Part shown: piece by piece, positions 1-7,297 of the stretch
Layout of the letters: each line of letters starts with the position of its first letter
How positions within the stretch are numbered: position 1 is the first letter of the stretch
Assembly (NCBI GenBank): GCA_964648215.1
Contig: CAZYMF010000144.1
Span: 1 to 12,620, forward strand
Direction: 5' to 3'
Length of the DNA: 12,620 nucleotides
Origin: CAZYMF01 sp964648215
Lineage (GTDB): Bacteria > Desulfobacterota > Binatia > HRBIN30 > JACQVA1
The notes under the pieces: model-generated
What the model saw: only the letters and a program-made list of their open reading frames with translations
What the model was told of the DNA's origin: nothing
Database searches by the model: none
Program-made: the position numbers and the translations under genes

Positions 1-2
1 GC

Positions 3-1721
3 GAGGTCGTCGACGGCCAGTACCAGAAGTACACCGTCGAGTCGGGCGACTACATCCGCCAGCACTTCTTCGGCACCCATCCCGAGCTGCTGGCGCTGGT
101 CGAGGGCCTGACCGACGCCAAGCTGCGCCGCCTGCGCCGCGGCGGCCACGATCCGGAGAAGGTCTACGCCGCCTACAAGGCGGCGGCGGAGTACGTCGGC
201 GCGCCGACCGTGATCCTGGCCAAGACCATCAAGGGCTACCTGCTCGGGGCCGCCGGCGAGGGCCGCAACATCTCACACCAGGCGAAGAAGCTGAACGAGA
301 AGGAGCTGCGCGACTTCCGCGACCGCCTCGGTGTGCCGATCAACGATCACGACCTTCCCGAGATGCCCTTCTACCGGCCGGCCGACGACAGCGAGGAGAT
401 CCAGTATCTGCGCGAGCGGCGCGCCGCCCTCGGCGGCGCGGTGCCGCGGCGCGTGATCCGCTCCAAGCCCCTGCCCGAGGTGCCGTCGCGCGTGTTCGAC
501 GACTTCCGCGCCGGCAGCAAGGGACGCGAGGTGGCCACCACGCAGGTGTTCGTCACCTTGCTGCGCCACCTGATGGGCGACGAGAAGATCGGCCACCTGA
601 TCGTGCCCATCGTTCCCGACGAGGCGCGCACCTTCGGCATGGACTCGATGTTCCGCAAGTTCGGCATCTACTCCGAGCAGGGGCAGCGCTACGATCCGGT
701 CGACTCCGACATCGTCGCCTACTACCGCGAGGCCAAGGACGGGCAGCTGTTGGAGGAAGGCATCACCGAGGCCGGCGCGATGGCGTCGTTCACCGCGGCG
801 GGCACCGCCTACGCTTCGCACGGCGTCAACGCCATCCCGTTCTTCCTCTTCTACTCGATGTTCGGCTACCAGCGCATCGGCGACCTGATCTGGGCGCACG
901 CCGACGCGCGCGGCAAGGGTTTCCTGGTCGGCGCCACGTCCGGCCGCACCACGCTGGCGGGCGAGGGGCTGCAGCACCAGGACGGTCACAGCCACGTGCT
1001 GTTCAGCGTGGTGCCGACGGTGCGCGCCTACGATCCCGCCTACGCCTACGAGATCGCCGTCATCGTCGAGGACGGCATCCGCCGCATGTACGTCGACCGC
1101 GAGGACTGCTTCTACTACCTGACGATGATGAACGAGGCCTACGTGCAGCCGGCGATGCCGGCCGGCGCGGAGGAGGGGATCATCCGCGGCCTGTACAAGC
1201 TGCGCGGCGCCCCCGACCCCGAGGCCGGGCCGCGCATCCACCTCTTCGGCAGCGGCGCCATCCTGCACGAAGTGATCCGGGCGCAGGGCCTGCTCGCCGA
1301 GCGCGGCGTCGCCGCCGACGTGTGGAGCGTGACCAGCTACACCGAGCTGCGCCGCGACGCCATGGCCGCGGCGCGCTACAACATGCTGCACCCGACCGAA
1401 GAGCCGCGCGTTCCCTACGTCGCGCAGCTGCTCGCCGCCGAGCCGTGGCCAATCGTCGCCGCCACGGATTACATGAAGATCGTCGCCGACCAGGTCACTC
1501 CGTACGTCCCCGCCGGCCTGCACGCCCTCGGCACCGACGGCTTCGGCCGCAGCGAGACGCGCGAGTCGCTGCGCCGCTTCTTCGAGGTCGACGCCGAGAC
1601 GGTCTGCATCGCCGCGCTCCACGAGCTCGCCCAGCGCGGCGAGATCGATCCCGCACAGGTGCAGGAGGCGATCGAGAGCCTGGGCGTGGATGCGGACAAG
1701 CCCGACCCGGCGCGCAGCTGA
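3..1721 (+). CDS. aceE: Pyruvate dehydrogenase E1 component, homodimeric type (5' partial)
   Basis: This is the thiamine-diphosphate decarboxylase subunit of the pyruvate dehydrogenase complex. It decarboxylates pyruvate and passes the acetyl group to the lipoyl domain of E2 in the cytoplasm. The frame is open from the window edge, giving 572 C-terminal residues of a family usually about 890 long, so roughly the first third is missing. Visible AceE signatures (numbered from the first full codon) are GEGRNISHQAKKLN with the active-site loop His near 92, DEARTFGMD near 205-213, EGITEAG with the probable ThDP-activating Glu near 256, and GEGLQHQDGHSH with His near 325-331. It ends with TGA. It converges on the toxin-antitoxin pair, and no E2 (aceF) or E3 gene follows, so its partners lie upstream or elsewhere. 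Identification is very secure; only the start is outside the window. Confidence 0.96.
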   Translation, partial: EVVDGQYQKYTVESGDYIRQHFFGTHPELLALVEGLTDAKLRRLRRGGHDPEKVYAAYKAAAEYVGAPTVILAKTIKGYLLGAAGEGRNISHQAKKLNEKELRDFRDRLGVPINDHDLPEMPFYRPADDSEEIQYLRERRAALGGAVPRRVIRSKPLPEVPSRVFDDFRAGSKGREVATTQVFVTLLRHLMGDEKIGHLIVPIVPDEARTFGMDSMFRKFGIYSEQGQRYDPVDSDIVAYYREAKDGQLLEEGITEAGAMASFTAAGTAYASHGVNAIPFFLFYSMFGYQRIGDLIWAHADARGKGFLVGATSGRTTLAGEGLQHQDGHSHVLFSVVPTVRAYDPAYAYEIAVIVEDGIRRMYVDREDCFYYLTMMNEAYVQPAMPAGAEEGIIRGLYKLRGAPDPEAGPRIHLFGSGAILHEVIRAQGLLAERGVAADVWSVTSYTELRRDAMAAARYNMLHPTEEPRVPYVAQLLAAEPWPIVAATDYMKIVADQVTPYVPAGLHALGTDGFGRSETRESLRRFFEVDAETVCIAALHELAQRGEIDPAQVQEAIESLGVDADKPDPARS

Positions 1722-1844
1722 AGGCTGTTCGGAGCTCCCACCGCTCGACCGGTTCGTTCTGAATGACGGGAGTCGGAGCGGCACTCGCTCTCCGCATCGG
1801 GAAGAAGGAACAGACGGCGAGGTCGCTCGATCCCACGGACGACC

Positions 1845-2270
1845 TCATTCCGGCAGTACTTGGAAACCTTCCCGCCGGGCGGCCTCCCGCAGCCGATCGT
1901 CGAACGACACCACGGCGTGCGAGGGGGTATCGCCGCGCGACCACAGCAGTGCCGCCGCGAGTTGGAAGGCGTCCGCGGCGCGCAACGTGTGGACCGACAA
2001 CAGCCGCTCGCCGCGCTGCCGAAGCGACTCGCTCGGCAACACCTCCGACCATTCTGCCGCCAATGCGGCGAGCACGTGACGGGCGCGTTGCTCAACCGGC
2101 GCGCTCACGTGGCGATCACGGCGCCGCCGCGCCAGAGCGGAGACGCATTCCGTCCGCGTGGCCCACCACACCACCAGCGCGGGGTCCGCGTCCACGAGTC
2201 GGCGCACCTGTGGGGTAGCGGGCTCCAGAACACACAACGGCACGATCGCCGAGGTATCCCAGAACTTCAC
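1845..2270 (-). CDS. vapC: PIN-domain toxin (VapC family ribonuclease)
   Basis: This 141-residue protein has the PIN-domain acidic set: D5 in the opening FWDTSAI strand, E41 in TRTECVSAL, D100 in RAADAFQLAAAL and D124/D125 in SFDDRL. PIN toxins are Mg-dependent endoribonucleases that cleave tRNA or rRNA and are neutralised by their cognate antitoxin. Length and motif order are normal, so the active site looks intact. The start is GTG, and its first bases overlap the stop of the antitoxin gene by 4 nt (GTGA). This implies translational coupling; a GAGG about 10 nt upstream inside the antitoxin tail could assist. It is convergent with aceE. The RNA target cannot be inferred. Confidence 0.9.
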   Translation of the reverse strand: MKFWDTSAIVPLCVLEPATPQVRRLVDADPALVVWWATRTECVSALARRRRDRHVSAPVEQRARHVLAALAAEWSEVLPSESLRQRGERLLSVHTLRAADAFQLAAALLWSRGDTPSHAVVSFDDRLREAARREGFQVLPE

Positions 2271-2560
2271 CAGCCGGCCTCGCGCTCTTCGGTCACCGCC
2301 TTGCGAACGCAGGCGCGCGCATCACGCCCTCGCGGCAGCTTCCAGAAATCCTTCGGCAGCTTGCCGCTGCCGACACGAATCAATCCCTGACGTTCGAGAT
2401 CGCGCAAGCTCTCGTGATCGCGCCCAGCATTGGCGACCGGCACGAGCCGCGCGACGGGCGCGCCACGTTCCGTAACCAAGATTTCCTCGCCGGCCTTGAC
2501 CCGGCTGAGATACCGACTGAGCTGCGCCTTCAGCTCCGCCACGGCAGCCGTTGTGCTCAT
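2267..2560 (-). CDS. vapB: Phd/YefM-type antitoxin of the VapBC pair
   Basis: This 97-residue protein has a Phd/YefM-type N-terminus (MSTTAAVAELKAQLSRYLSR, then a beta strand ILVTERGAPVARLVPV). That fold dimerises and binds DNA. The C-terminal half (about 45-97) is charged with a W/F-containing segment (LPKDFWKLPRGRD), typical of the flexible part that wraps and inhibits the toxin. It is first in the operon and overlaps vapC by 4 nt, the usual order. The ATG lies inside an imperfect palindrome and no Shine-Dalgarno sequence precedes it, so translation may be leaderless (see promoter entry). Autoregulation by the antitoxin or the complex is expected for the family. The symbol is by family; Phd-type antitoxins paired with PIN toxins are often simply called VapB. 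Confidence 0.88.
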   Translation of the reverse strand: MSTTAAVAELKAQLSRYLSRVKAGEEILVTERGAPVARLVPVANAGRDHESLRDLERQGLIRVGSGKLPKDFWKLPRGRDARACVRKAVTEEREAGW

Positions 2561-2595
2561 ATGACTATCGTAGTCAGATGGGGATGATCATGCAA
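2558..2595 (-). promoter_or_regulatory. vapBC promoter and overlapping operator palindrome
   Basis: Read on the minus strand, TTGCAT (2595-2590), a 17-nt spacer and TACGAT (2572-2567) form a plausible sigma-70-type promoter. Only 6 nt separate the -10 from the ATG at 2560, so transcription should start at or next to the start codon. A 10-bp inverted repeat, catatgacta (2558-2567) / tagtcagatg (2571-2580), matches at 9 of 10 positions around a 3-nt centre. It covers the -10 and the start codon, the position expected for an autoregulatory antitoxin operator. The hexamers and palindrome are seen directly; function is inferred. Confidence 0.6.
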
Positions 2596-2816
2596 ACTAC
2601 GTCTCGGCTTCGTTGGGCGAGTTCGCGCATTCTGGCCGAACGATGCCCGCGCCGGACCCGGGCTGAGGTGACCAACGATGATGTTGATTCGCACGCGCCC
2701 GGCGCCGCGAGGCAGGGGCGGTAGCGACGTGCACGAAAAGACTGTAAGGAGGGTACGCGCCCGGACACGTGCCGGGGCGCCGGCGCGAAATGTGCGCGGC
2801 ACGATTGTCCCCAGCA

Positions 2817-3584
2817 ATGTTCTCGAGCGTTCTCGACGCCCTCGCCTTCTCCAGCCTGCTGGTTTCCGCTTCGGCCGCGGCCTTGGTGGCCGCCGCTTCG
2901 GCGTCGATGGGCGTTCCCTTGTCCTGGACGGTGATCGGACTGGTCTTCGGCGGCACGCTCGCGGTCTACAACGTCGATCGTCTGCGCGACATCGAGCGCG
3001 ACCGGGCGACGGCCCCGGTCCGCACCCGCTTCGTCGACACGCACCGGACAGCGATCATCGTGGTGACCGCCGCCGCGATGCTGCTGGCGGTGAGCCTCGC
3101 GTTCATCGACGGGCGTCGCGCCGCGCTGCTCGCCGGCGTCGTGCTCGCCCTGGGTCTGGCACACCGGCGGCTCAAGGGCATCGCGTTCGCCAAGCCGCTC
3201 TACGTCACCGCGGCGTGGCTGGCAATCGTGGTCGGCATGCCCCTGGTCGTCGAGCCGGCCTCGCGTCACGGCGTCTGGGTCGCGGTGATCCTCGGCGCCA
3301 GTCTGCTGGCGAATGCGATCGCCTCCGACGTGCGCGACGGCGAGGCGGGGGCGTTGCGCCTGGGCGCGCCCCGGGCGCTGCGCCTGGCCGTCCTCATCGC
3401 GGCGTTCGGCGTGCTCGCTGCCGCCTTCGCGCCGGCGCCCGCTCGCCCGCTCGGCACCGTGGCCGCGGCGACCCTTCTCGCCCTGATCGGCTTTCGGCGC
3501 ACCGAGCGTTACGGCATGGTCGTCATCGACGGCGCCCTGCTGGCCGGCGCCGCGACCTCGCTGCTGCTCTCCGCCCTACCGTGA
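2817..3584 (+). CDS. UbiA-like polytopic membrane protein (putative prenyltransferase-related)
   Basis: This is a strongly hydrophobic protein of about 255 residues with roughly seven or eight membrane segments. After the second hydrophobic stretch comes an N-x-D-x3-D-x3-D cluster (YNVDRLRDIERD) followed by RTRF. This resembles the first Asp-rich motif of UbiA-type prenyltransferases, which bind Mg-diphosphate. A later N-x4-D-x2-D segment (NAIASDVRD) sits where the second motif is expected, with RLKGIAFAKPLYVTAAW between them. Both motifs are looser than in UbiA/MenA, so activity is uncertain. The ATG at 2817 is chosen because the hydrophobic N-terminus begins there. GTG at 2769 or ATG at 2790 would add a short Arg-rich leader, and the only good ribosome site (AGGAGG, 2747-2752) is 16 nt before 2769. 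It is divergent from vapBC and converges on the transporter with a 26-nt gap. Confidence 0.65.
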   Translation: MFSSVLDALAFSSLLVSASAAALVAAASASMGVPLSWTVIGLVFGGTLAVYNVDRLRDIERDRATAPVRTRFVDTHRTAIIVVTAAAMLLAVSLAFIDGRRAALLAGVVLALGLAHRRLKGIAFAKPLYVTAAWLAIVVGMPLVVEPASRHGVWVAVILGASLLANAIASDVRDGEAGALRLGAPRALRLAVLIAAFGVLAAAFAPAPARPLGTVAAATLLALIGFRRTERYGMVVIDGALLAGAATSLLLSALP

Positions 3585-3610
3585 ATCAACGGCCGGAGCC
3601 GCCGTGCTCG

Positions 3611-4783
3611 CTAGCGGGGCGCGGCCTCGCGGTCCACGCCGCGGCTGACGAGCACAGCCAGGGCGATCATGGCAGCCGTCGTCGCCACGTAGAACATCAT
3701 CCCCGGGACCAGGCCGGCGCGGTCGGCGATGGCCGACATGGTCCACGGAATCACGATGCCGCCGATGCCGGCCCCCGTGATCAGGATGCTGGTGACGGCC
3801 GCGGCGCGGTGCGGCTGCAGCCTCCCGCCGAGGGCGATGACCCCGGGGAAGATACCCGAGAAGCCCAACCCCGTGCCGGCGAAGCACAGCGCGGCCAGCC
3901 ACGCGTCGCCGGCGAGGATGGCGGCGGCCAGCGCCAGGCTGGAGAAGACTGTCAGCCCCAGAAGCAGCCTTTCCCCGGAGGTGCGGTGGGCGGAGCCACT
4001 GAGCACCAGGCGGCCGGCCGTCAGGCCGAGCCAGTAGAGCGACAGCGTGTTGCCCGCGTAAGAGAGAGACACCTGCCGCGCGCTCACCATGTACTTCGTC
4101 AGCCAGGCGCCGAGGCCGGTTTCGTTGCCCACGTAGAGCCCGAGCAGCACGGCCAGAACGAAGGCGAGGCGGGGTTGCGAGGGGCTCTCGCCTGCCGCGG
4201 GGAACGGCGCCGGTGCCGGCTCACCGCTCAAGCGCGCATACCAGCCGGCCGCCACCAGCGCGGTGGCCAGGCCGGCGGCGAGAAACGGGAGGCGCCAGGA
4301 GATCCCCGCCGTCACCGCGTGCGCCGTCAACGCCGGGGCGACGAACGAGCCGACGCCGAAGAAGAGATGGGTGAAGTTGAGCAGGTTGGAGCTTCGCTCC
4401 CCGCCGACGCCGATGAGCAGGGTGTTGACCGCCACCTCCATCACGCCGAAGCCGAGCCCGCTGGCGAAGAGCATCGCGGCCCCGGCGATCCAGCTCGAGG
4501 TCAGGCCGAAGCCCCCGACGCCGAGGCCGAACAGGAACACGCTCGCGCCCAGCGCCCTCCGCATGCCGAAGCGCTGCAGCAGCCCCGCCGCGAGCTGGAC
4601 CGAGAGCAGGTAGGCCACCGACTGCAGCGCGATCATCGAGCCCGCTTCCACCAGACGCATGTCGAACTGCTTCACCAGCAGCGGCAGCAGCGTCCCCGGC
4701 AGCGTCAGGCACGCCCCGATGGCGGCAAACGACGATGCCGAGAGGACGGTGATGGCCCGCAGCCGGGCGCGCTCCTCGGACAT
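3611..4783 (-). CDS. MFS transporter, FHS (FucP-like) type
   Basis: This 390-residue inner-membrane protein has 12 expected hydrophobic segments and a hydrophilic central loop at about 186-206. That is the usual length and plan of the major facilitator superfamily. Features recalling the fucose:H+ symporter group are an Asn in helix 4 followed by SSNLLNFTHLFFGVGSF (about 131-147), the motif-A-like loop LLQRFGMRRAL (68-78) and YVGNETGLGAWLTKYM in helix 7. The start at 4783 is chosen because the frame upstream (to 4978) reads as non-membrane sequence and would overlap the divergent hydrolase gene. No strong ribosome site precedes it; ATATAT-rich sequence (4792-4798) lies just upstream and may be part of a promoter. 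Substrate is unknown; family members carry sugars, peptides or drugs. Confidence 0.85.
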   Translation of the reverse strand: MSEERARLRAITVLSASSFAAIGACLTLPGTLLPLLVKQFDMRLVEAGSMIALQSVAYLLSVQLAAGLLQRFGMRRALGASVFLFGLGVGGFGLTSSWIAGAAMLFASGLGFGVMEVAVNTLLIGVGGERSSNLLNFTHLFFGVGSFVAPALTAHAVTAGISWRLPFLAAGLATALVAAGWYARLSGEPAPAPFPAAGESPSQPRLAFVLAVLLGLYVGNETGLGAWLTKYMVSARQVSLSYAGNTLSLYWLGLTAGRLVLSGSAHRTSGERLLLGLTVFSSLALAAAILAGDAWLAALCFAGTGLGFSGIFPGVIALGGRLQPHRAAAVTSILITGAGIGGIVIPWTMSAIADRAGLVPGMMFYVATTAAMIALAVLVSRGVDREAAPR

Positions 4784-4928
4784 GGTGCGACGATATATCC
4801 TGCTTGTCCCGATCTGCACCATGACCTGGGAAAACCGCGTCGGATGAAAATGCCGCGCCCAACAAGGTTCCGATTTCGATCTCTCGCAGGTAAATGGACC
4901 GTGGGGAGCCAGAGCGAGGGCGCGGGAC

Positions 4929-6200
4929 ATGAAAAGGCAGCTTGGAATCGCATCTGCCGCGATCGCAGCGCTGGTCATCTGGGCTGTGGTGGTGGCCGCC
5001 GGCGCGCGGGAGGGCTGGTGGCGCGCGGTGCCGGCGGCGAAGGGCGACGCGGCGGGCTTTCTCCGGTGGGCTGAGAGCCGCTACGCCACGGAGTCGAACG
5101 GCAACTTTGCGATGGTGTTGCTCGACCGCGGCCATGTCGCGGGGACCTACTTCGCTTCTCACGGCCGCGCCGTGGACGGCGACTCGCTCTTCCAGGTCGC
5201 CTCGCTGAGCAAGTGGCTCACCGCCTGGGGCGTTATGAGCCTGGTCGAGCAGCACCGCATCGACCTCGACGCACCGATGTCTCGCTACCTCACCCGCTGG
5301 CATCTGCCGCCCAGCGAATTCGACGATGATGCCGTCACCGCGCGCCGGCTGCTCAGCCACACCGCCGGCCTGACCGACGGTCTCGGCTTTCGTGGCTATG
5401 CGCCGGGCGAGACGCCGCTCACGATCGAACAGGAATTGACTCGCGCCAAGGATGCCCAACCGGGGGCGAGCGGCCTGGTACGCGTCGGCGCTCCGCCGGG
5501 CACGACCTGGCGCTATTCCGGCGGCGGCTATCTCATCCTGCAGCTCCTCATCGAGGAGGTGACGCACGAATCGTTCAATGACTTCATGCACCGGGCGGTT
5601 CTTCAGCCCCTCGGAATGACGGCGTCGACGTTCGTCGATCCCGATCCCGCGCATCTCGCCGATTTCTACGACGCCGACGGATCGAAGGCGATCCATTACA
5701 AGTTCACCGCGCTCGGCGCCGCGTCGCTCTACACTTCCGTCGCGGACATGACACGCTTCCTCGAGGCGCAGCTTCCGGGCCCGGGCGGCGCTCCGCCCGG
5801 CCGCGGCGTGCTGAAACCCGCGACGCTCGAAGCCATGCGCGTGCCGCAGGCTTTTCTCTATGGCATACCGGTCTGGGGCTTGGGCGAAACCCTCTACGTC
5901 CCCAACGGCGCCGGCAGCTACATCATCGGTCATGACGGCCACAACTACCCGGCCATCAACACCACCGCCCGCATCGATCCGGCCACCGGGGACGGCATCG
6001 TCGTACTCGAGAGCGGCAGCGGCACGCTCGCGACCGAAATCGGCGGCGAATGGGTTTTCTGGCACACGGGCACCGTCGGCCTCGACACGCTGGCGATCAT
6101 CGAGGCGCGCAGCATTCTGATTCAGCTCGCGTCCGGCACGCTCGTGATCTTGATCGGTGCCATCGTGACCGCGTGGCGCGGGCGTCGACACGCCGCCTGA
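4929..6200 (+). CDS. Membrane-anchored serine hydrolase, beta-lactamase/class C fold
   Basis: This 423-residue protein has an N-terminal hydrophobic segment (about 7-25), an extracytoplasmic domain and a second hydrophobic segment near the C-terminus (about 395-414) followed by RGRRHAA. It is probably held in the membrane at both ends. The penicillin-binding fold is shown by SLSK (S92-K95, nucleophile and base) in VASLSKWLTAWGVMSLVEQ, the LLSHTAGLTDG box (141-151), RYSGGGY with Tyr196 in the YxN position, and LQPLGMTAST (225-234). The usual KTG/HxG strand appears as GHDGHNYP (334-341). A GAGGG at 4916-4920, 8 nt upstream, supports the ATG. Such enzymes can be esterases, D-aminopeptidases or peptidoglycan-acting proteins; a true beta-lactamase is less likely. 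It is divergent from the transporter with 145 nt between them. Confidence 0.87.
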   Translation: MKRQLGIASAAIAALVIWAVVVAAGAREGWWRAVPAAKGDAAGFLRWAESRYATESNGNFAMVLLDRGHVAGTYFASHGRAVDGDSLFQVASLSKWLTAWGVMSLVEQHRIDLDAPMSRYLTRWHLPPSEFDDDAVTARRLLSHTAGLTDGLGFRGYAPGETPLTIEQELTRAKDAQPGASGLVRVGAPPGTTWRYSGGGYLILQLLIEEVTHESFNDFMHRAVLQPLGMTASTFVDPDPAHLADFYDADGSKAIHYKFTALGAASLYTSVADMTRFLEAQLPGPGGAPPGRGVLKPATLEAMRVPQAFLYGIPVWGLGETLYVPNGAGSYIIGHDGHNYPAINTTARIDPATGDGIVVLESGSGTLATEIGGEWVFWHTGTVGLDTLAIIEARSILIQLASGTLVILIGAIVTAWRGRRHAA

Positions 6201-6233
6201 CGCCAAAAGCGTTCATCTTGCTCCTTGGGACTC

Positions 6234-6285
6234 TTGACTATCTTGCGGGTGTCGATTGACTCTCGCGCGCTCGCCGGCCTACTAG
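6234..6285 (+). promoter_or_regulatory. Candidate promoter for the SDR-led gene row
   Basis: Two identical TTGACT hexamers lie 22 nt apart (6234-6239 and 6256-6261). The second is followed after 18 nt by TACTAG (6280-6285), a weak -10. This is the only promoter-like arrangement in the 143-nt gap before the first SDR gene and would give a leader of about 50 nt. It is judged by eye and weak. Confidence 0.3.
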
Positions 6286-6343
6286 CAACAGACGCCGGCG
6301 CAACCGGCAACAACCTCGAATTCGAAGACAGCGGAGGAACCGG

Positions 6344-7252
6344 ATGCCATTCTTGGAGGGAAAAGTCGCCATCGTCAGCGGCGCGGGCCGCGGCCTCGGC
6401 CGCGAGGAGGCGCTGGCGCTGGCGGCGCAGGGAGCGCGGGTGATCGTCAACGACATCGGCACGTCCGTGTCCGGCGAAGGCGGTGACCGCTCGCCCGCCG
6501 ACGCGGTCGTGCGCGAGATCAAGGCCGCGGGCGGCGAGGCGGCCGCCAACTACGAGGACATCGCCGGCTGGGCCGGCGCGCGCCAGAGCATCGCGCAGGC
6601 CTACGACACCTTCGGGCGCCTCGACATCGTGGTCAACAACGCCGGCGTGCTGCGCGACCGCATGAGCTTCAACATGGCCGAGGACGAGTTCGACCTCGTC
6701 CTGCGCGTCCACTGCAAGGGCCACTTCGCCATGACCCACCACGCCTGCGTGCGCTGGCGCGAGCTCGCCAAGCAGAGCGGCGGCTCGGTCTACGGCCGGA
6801 TCGTCAACACCTCGTCGGAGGCCGGCCTGATGGGAACCGCCGGCAACAGCAACTACGCCATGGCCAAGGCGGCGATCGCCGCGCTCACCATCAGCATCGC
6901 GCGCGAGATGGGCAAGTACGGCGTCACCGCCAACTTCATCGCCCCGCGGGCGCGCACGCGCATGACCGACACCATGCCCAACAACGAGATGTTCGCCAAA
7001 CCGGAGACCGGCTTCGACGCCTTCCACCCCGCCTGGCCGGCGCAGCTGGTCGCCTTTCTCGCCAGCGAGCACGCCGGCGACATCAACGGCCAGGGCTTCG
7101 TCGTCTGGGGCGGCGAGATCGCGCTGGTCAAGGGCTGGCACGTGGTCGGTCAGATCAGCAAGCCCAACGACGCCTTCAACGTCGAGGACCTGGTCGCGCG
7201 CAAGGACGAGCTCTTCGCCCAGCATTCCCGCCAACCCGAGTTCGGTCTATAG
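6344..7252 (+). CDS. SDR oxidoreductase, 3-hydroxyacyl-CoA dehydrogenase-like (HSD17B4/ChsB1 type)
   Basis: This 302-residue short-chain dehydrogenase shows the SGAGRGLG nucleotide loop (12-19), Asp37 after the second strand (NAD preference), NNAG (98-101), catalytic Ser157/158 and YAMAK (Tyr171, Lys175). The longer insertion after strand 2 (DIGTSVSGEGGDRSPADAVV), the segment VYGRIVNTSSEAGL and the PRARTRMT element after strand 6 recall, from memory, the peroxisomal multifunctional-enzyme and mycobacterial ChsB1/Hsd4A type. Those enzymes oxidise 3-hydroxyacyl-CoA, including sterol side-chain CoA esters. A GGAGG at 6333-6337, 6 nt before the ATG, fixes the start. It heads five same-strand genes. 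The SDR assignment is secure, the CoA substrate is an inference, and no hydratase domain is fused. Confidence 0.9.
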   Translation: MPFLEGKVAIVSGAGRGLGREEALALAAQGARVIVNDIGTSVSGEGGDRSPADAVVREIKAAGGEAAANYEDIAGWAGARQSIAQAYDTFGRLDIVVNNAGVLRDRMSFNMAEDEFDLVLRVHCKGHFAMTHHACVRWRELAKQSGGSVYGRIVNTSSEAGLMGTAGNSNYAMAKAAIAALTISIAREMGKYGVTANFIAPRARTRMTDTMPNNEMFAKPETGFDAFHPAWPAQLVAFLASEHAGDINGQGFVVWGGEIALVKGWHVVGQISKPNDAFNVEDLVARKDELFAQHSRQPEFGL

Positions 7253-7258
7253 TTGAGT

Positions 7259-7286
7259 CCCTAACCGCCAACCCCTAACCGCCAAC
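7259..7286. repeat. 14-bp perfect tandem repeat, two copies
   Basis: The unit ccctaaccgccaac occurs twice head to tail (7259-7272 and 7273-7286) in the 45-nt gap between the two SDR genes. It occupies the place where a ribosome site for the second gene would be expected. Confidence 0.9.
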
Positions 7287-7297
7287 AGCGTGCCTTT

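Noticed and set aside
273..1784. A 503-codon open frame antisense to aceE
   Set aside because: It mirrors a well-supported gene in GC-rich DNA, and its translation is rich in V, A, D, G and H with no recognisable domain. It is a third-position composition artefact.
1819..1846. Gaggtcg/cgacctc hairpin between the convergent aceE and vapC
   Set aside because: The 7-bp stem is perfect, but the loop is 14 nt and no T-run follows on either strand, so it is not supported as a terminator.
2678..5074. A 798-codon plus-strand open frame crossing the UbiA-like and MFS genes
   Set aside because: It is Arg/Gly/Pro-rich low-complexity translation, overlaps three recognisable genes in other frames and has no family signature.
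4221..6206. A 661-codon minus-strand open frame across the hydrolase gene
   Set aside because: It is the antisense of the hydrolase plus a shifted frame of the transporter, with composition typical of shadows.
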